This document shows positions 62,372 through 64,000 of a stretch of DNA of 64,000 nucleotides, piece after piece (positions within the stretch are counted from its first letter, which is position 1; every line of letters starts with the position of its first letter). The notes beneath the pieces are model-generated. The model saw only the letters and a program-made list of their open reading frames with translations, did no database searches and was not told where the DNA came from. The translations under genes were made by a program, and so were the position numbers. Location of the stretch: contig NC_083592.1 in NCBI RefSeq assembly GCF_027579695.1, forward strand, positions 33,504,214-33,568,213, given 5' to 3'. This DNA is from Neoarius graeffei. Taxonomy: Eukaryota; Chordata; Actinopteri; Siluriformes; Ariidae.

Positions 62372-62962
62372 TAGCCTGGGCCCGCCCATCCTAAGCGTGA
62401 CGCAACACGAGGGCCTGTTGCGAGCTTAGTCTGGCCAGGCAAGCTATCTACAGCTCTTCCAAGCTCCCGAAAAATCGGGAACCAGTCAACTTTGAGCATC
62501 TCCAACGGCCCTGGGTAGAGGCGTGTTCAAGGCAGTGACGTAGTAGAACTGTGACCGGAAGCCATAGATTGTTCACAGAATCTATGCCGGAAGCGCTTCA
62601 TTCACGCTTCCGCGTCTATTACGCATAGATGCTGTATTGAAAGCATTCAACGGGAAGTTCTCATTGAAAACGGAACAAAGAGCAGCCCTGGAGGTATTTA
62701 TTGAAAGGAAGGACGTTTTTGCCTTGCTCCCGACCGGCTTCAGTAAGAGTTTAATCTACCAGTTAGCCCCGTCGCGTCGCATACATCAGAGGAAAGAGTG
62801 ATGTGATTGGTTTAAGCTTCGTCACAGCCTTTTCTGGCTTCGACCAGTAGCAAACTGAGGCATTTCAGGGAGGCGGGTCAACCACGGGCTCTGGGAAACG
62901 GTTGGGCTTAATATCTTGGCCAGACCAATAGCTCGTAGAGCTTTGTCGCGTTAGCCAGACTA
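62372..62962 (+). mobile_element. TIR element carrying a RecQ-helicase-like exon (copy B), 9-bp TSD
   Basis: Same ends as copy A (TAGCCTGGGCCCGCCC and GTTAGCCAGACTA), with exact 9-bp duplication GCGCTGCCC at 62363-62371 and 62963-62971. It aligns with copy A over nearly all its length, at roughly 95% by eye. It is 30 bp shorter because the segment holding the ATG in copy A is replaced by a short GCTTCCGCGTCTATTACG. Confidence 0.88.
62629..62802 (+). pseudogene. RecQ-like helicase fragment, start and Walker A lost
   Basis: The frame corresponds to codons 11-68 of copy A: DAVLKAFNGKFSLKTEQRA, then ERKDVFALLPTGFSKSLIY. The ATG region is gone, and the Walker A Gly before Lys is Ser (GFSKS for GFGKS), which would abolish nucleotide binding. 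The frame is otherwise open to the same stop as copy A, showing that both copies descend from one element that already had this truncated gene. Confidence 0.7.
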
Positions 62963-63059
62963 GCGCTGCCCTGGACTAGCTGGGGGCCTGCGGCCCCCAG
63001 ACCCCCGGCTAAAATTTTCAGATAATTTCACCAGCCCCAAATCACATCCCTGGTTTTCT

Positions 63060-63470
63060 GTAACAGTGTTGCTCTAATACATAGTAGTCTAGTAAAACCG
63101 TAGGTGCTTAAAAAAGGCAACTGGACTTGTCTTCAAGAATTACAAACGTTTCATCTCTCATCCAAAAGGTGGCTTCTTTAGTTCTGTCTGACTAGTGGAG
63201 GTTGAACTACCTTCACTGAACGGAGGTGGTCTCAGACACCACTTATCAGCCACCTATAACATCGTCCTTGGTCCACTTCCCAGAAAACTAAATACACATC
63301 CACACCAAAACTCAGCTGACTTCAATGACTTGCATGATGGCAGAGAGAGCCAATGACCCTGTAGGCTGCTAATACCATTCACACGTGGGCCCCAGTGACC
63401 TACGATGACTCAACGACCCTCCTTAGGGTTGCTTTTGATCCACTAGAGGATGAATACCTGGAACTCTCTA
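63060..63470. other. Retroelement-like non-coding sequence
   Basis: GGCAACTGGACTTGTCTTC, AAACGTTTCATCTCTCATCC and GGCTTCTTTAGTTCTG form a word set familiar from the ends of Penelope- or DIRS-like elements in fish. No reverse transcriptase is seen; assignment is weak. Confidence 0.3.
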
Positions 63471-63473
63471 CTG

Positions 63474-64000
63474 CCTCTTTTCCACCAAATCAGTTCCAGG
63501 GCTGGTTCGGGGCCAGTGCTGGTGCACAACTTGTTCAACTTGCGAGCCAGCTGAGAACCAGTTTGCTTTTCCATCGCTCGCGGTGCTAAGGGAAGCCACG
63601 TCATTACGTCGTTGTATACGTCAGTTACGTCGCTACGTTTGCATAAACCTTGGCGTGAATATCGAAGCAAAAACATGGAAGAAGCAGCAACAACAACAAC
63701 AACAATAATAATAATAATGGATGACTTCGCGTTTGTACAGCTGCTGCTTCTCGTCGCTTAAAAATGGCGATCTTTTGTGGTCTTATTGTTGTTGGTCTTA
63801 ACAACTCTGCCCCCCCCCGGTTCTTTCCTCTGGCCCAGCAGAGAGTTGGTGCTAGCCTGGAACCGGTTTTTCTGGCCCCAGAACCAGTTCTTTGTCAGTG
63901 GAAACAGAAAACCCGGTTCCAAACTAACACTACGTTGGGACTGCAACCTGAAACGACCCATATCCGATTTGTTGTGAAATCTGATTTTTTTGTTAGGCCA
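63474..64000. mobile_element. Harbinger-like element, second copy, runs to near the window edge
   Basis: Starts CTCTTTTCCACCAAATCAG and shares with 53938-54989 CCAGGGCTGGTTCGGGGCC, GCTGAGAACCAGTTTGC, GGAACCGGTTTTTCTGGCC and CAGTGGAAACAGAAAACC. An (AAC)n(AAT)n tract lies at 63688-63718. The order of landmarks is reversed in the interior relative to the first copy. Its right end is close to 63930 or beyond the window. Confidence 0.6.

Larger units (their letters stand above)
60168..63052. mobile_element. hAT-type element carrying RecQ-fragment copy B
   Basis: Ends CAGGGATGTGATTT and AAATCACATCCCTG are a perfect 14-bp inverted repeat, with GTTTTCT on both sides (60161-60167, 63053-63059), one base short of the usual 8. 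A possible start exon lies at 60395 (MAASVIERKDAPDHQ) and another at 60479 (MGKKKKTTQLISF). Contains the element at 62372; no transposase domain was recognised. Confidence 0.75.

Noticed and set aside
1..64000. CRISPR arrays, operons, prophage, retrovirus or LTR retrotransposon
   Set aside because: The window is vertebrate DNA; no spaced direct repeats of CRISPR type and no gag-pol or LTR pair were seen.

Overview
The window looks like repeat-dense, gene-poor DNA from a ray-finned fish. The evidence is abundant tRNA-derived SINEs, Tc1-like transposons, L2-type LINE 3' ends, many hAT-type elements with 8-bp target duplications, long (TA)n, (CA)n and (CTTT)n microsatellites, and vertebrate-style CpG-poor sequence with a few short CpG-rich patches. 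From memory, the dominant SINE (GATGA tail) is common in catfish assemblies; this was not verified. No complete host protein-coding gene is visible. Nearly every coding-like stretch is a transposase or an exon carried by a transposon.

Layout. 1-4.2 kb: a putative small exon split by a 3.6-kb hAT-type element (TSD GTGTAGAC) loaded with LINE and SINE insertions. 4.2-7.1 kb: the largest single-copy-looking stretch, possibly with conserved non-coding sequence. 7.1-8.4 kb: a non-autonomous hAT. 8.6-11.8 kb: a three-unit satellite split by a Tc1 element, which is itself split by a TTAA element carrying a THAP exon. 13.5-20.5 kb: three copies of one TTAA-flanked family, each invaded by another DNA transposon, plus a small element with a first exon between (TA)n tracts. 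21.7-26.5 kb: another hAT, a second THAP-bearing TTAA element and several SINEs. 26.5-28 kb: two promoter-like, CpG-rich patches that are the best host-gene candidates in the left half. 28-33.7 kb: a tandem ~100-bp array hit by SINEs, then a 4-kb nested Tc1 containing a SINE cluster, a GAGTCC-rich element and a TIR element with a RecQ-helicase-like exon. 33.8-41.7 kb: two copies of a TA-flanked element with exons of a transposon gene, hAT insertions, a GC minisatellite and many SINEs. 41.7-46 kb: a hAT and a dead Tc1. 46.1-52.9 kb: a Tc1-type MITE split by a 6.3-kb hAT that contains a foldback with two further palindromes, a THAP-exon element and another hAT-like element in a (TA)n tract. 53-64 kb: a CRE/GC-box promoter-like patch, Harbinger-like elements (including two head-to-head copies sharing a central TTA), a Tc1 helix-turn-helix fragment, a PHD-finger fragment, and a hAT carrying the second RecQ-fragment element.

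The main biological story is nested transposition. Many insertion sites can be read back exactly from target duplications, giving relative ages. The most unusual items are the 9-bp-TSD family with a RecQ-like Walker A exon (two copies plus one relative), three THAP exons in different non-autonomous elements, the palindromes nested in a foldback, and the SINE subfamilies with a swapped tail or tandem units.
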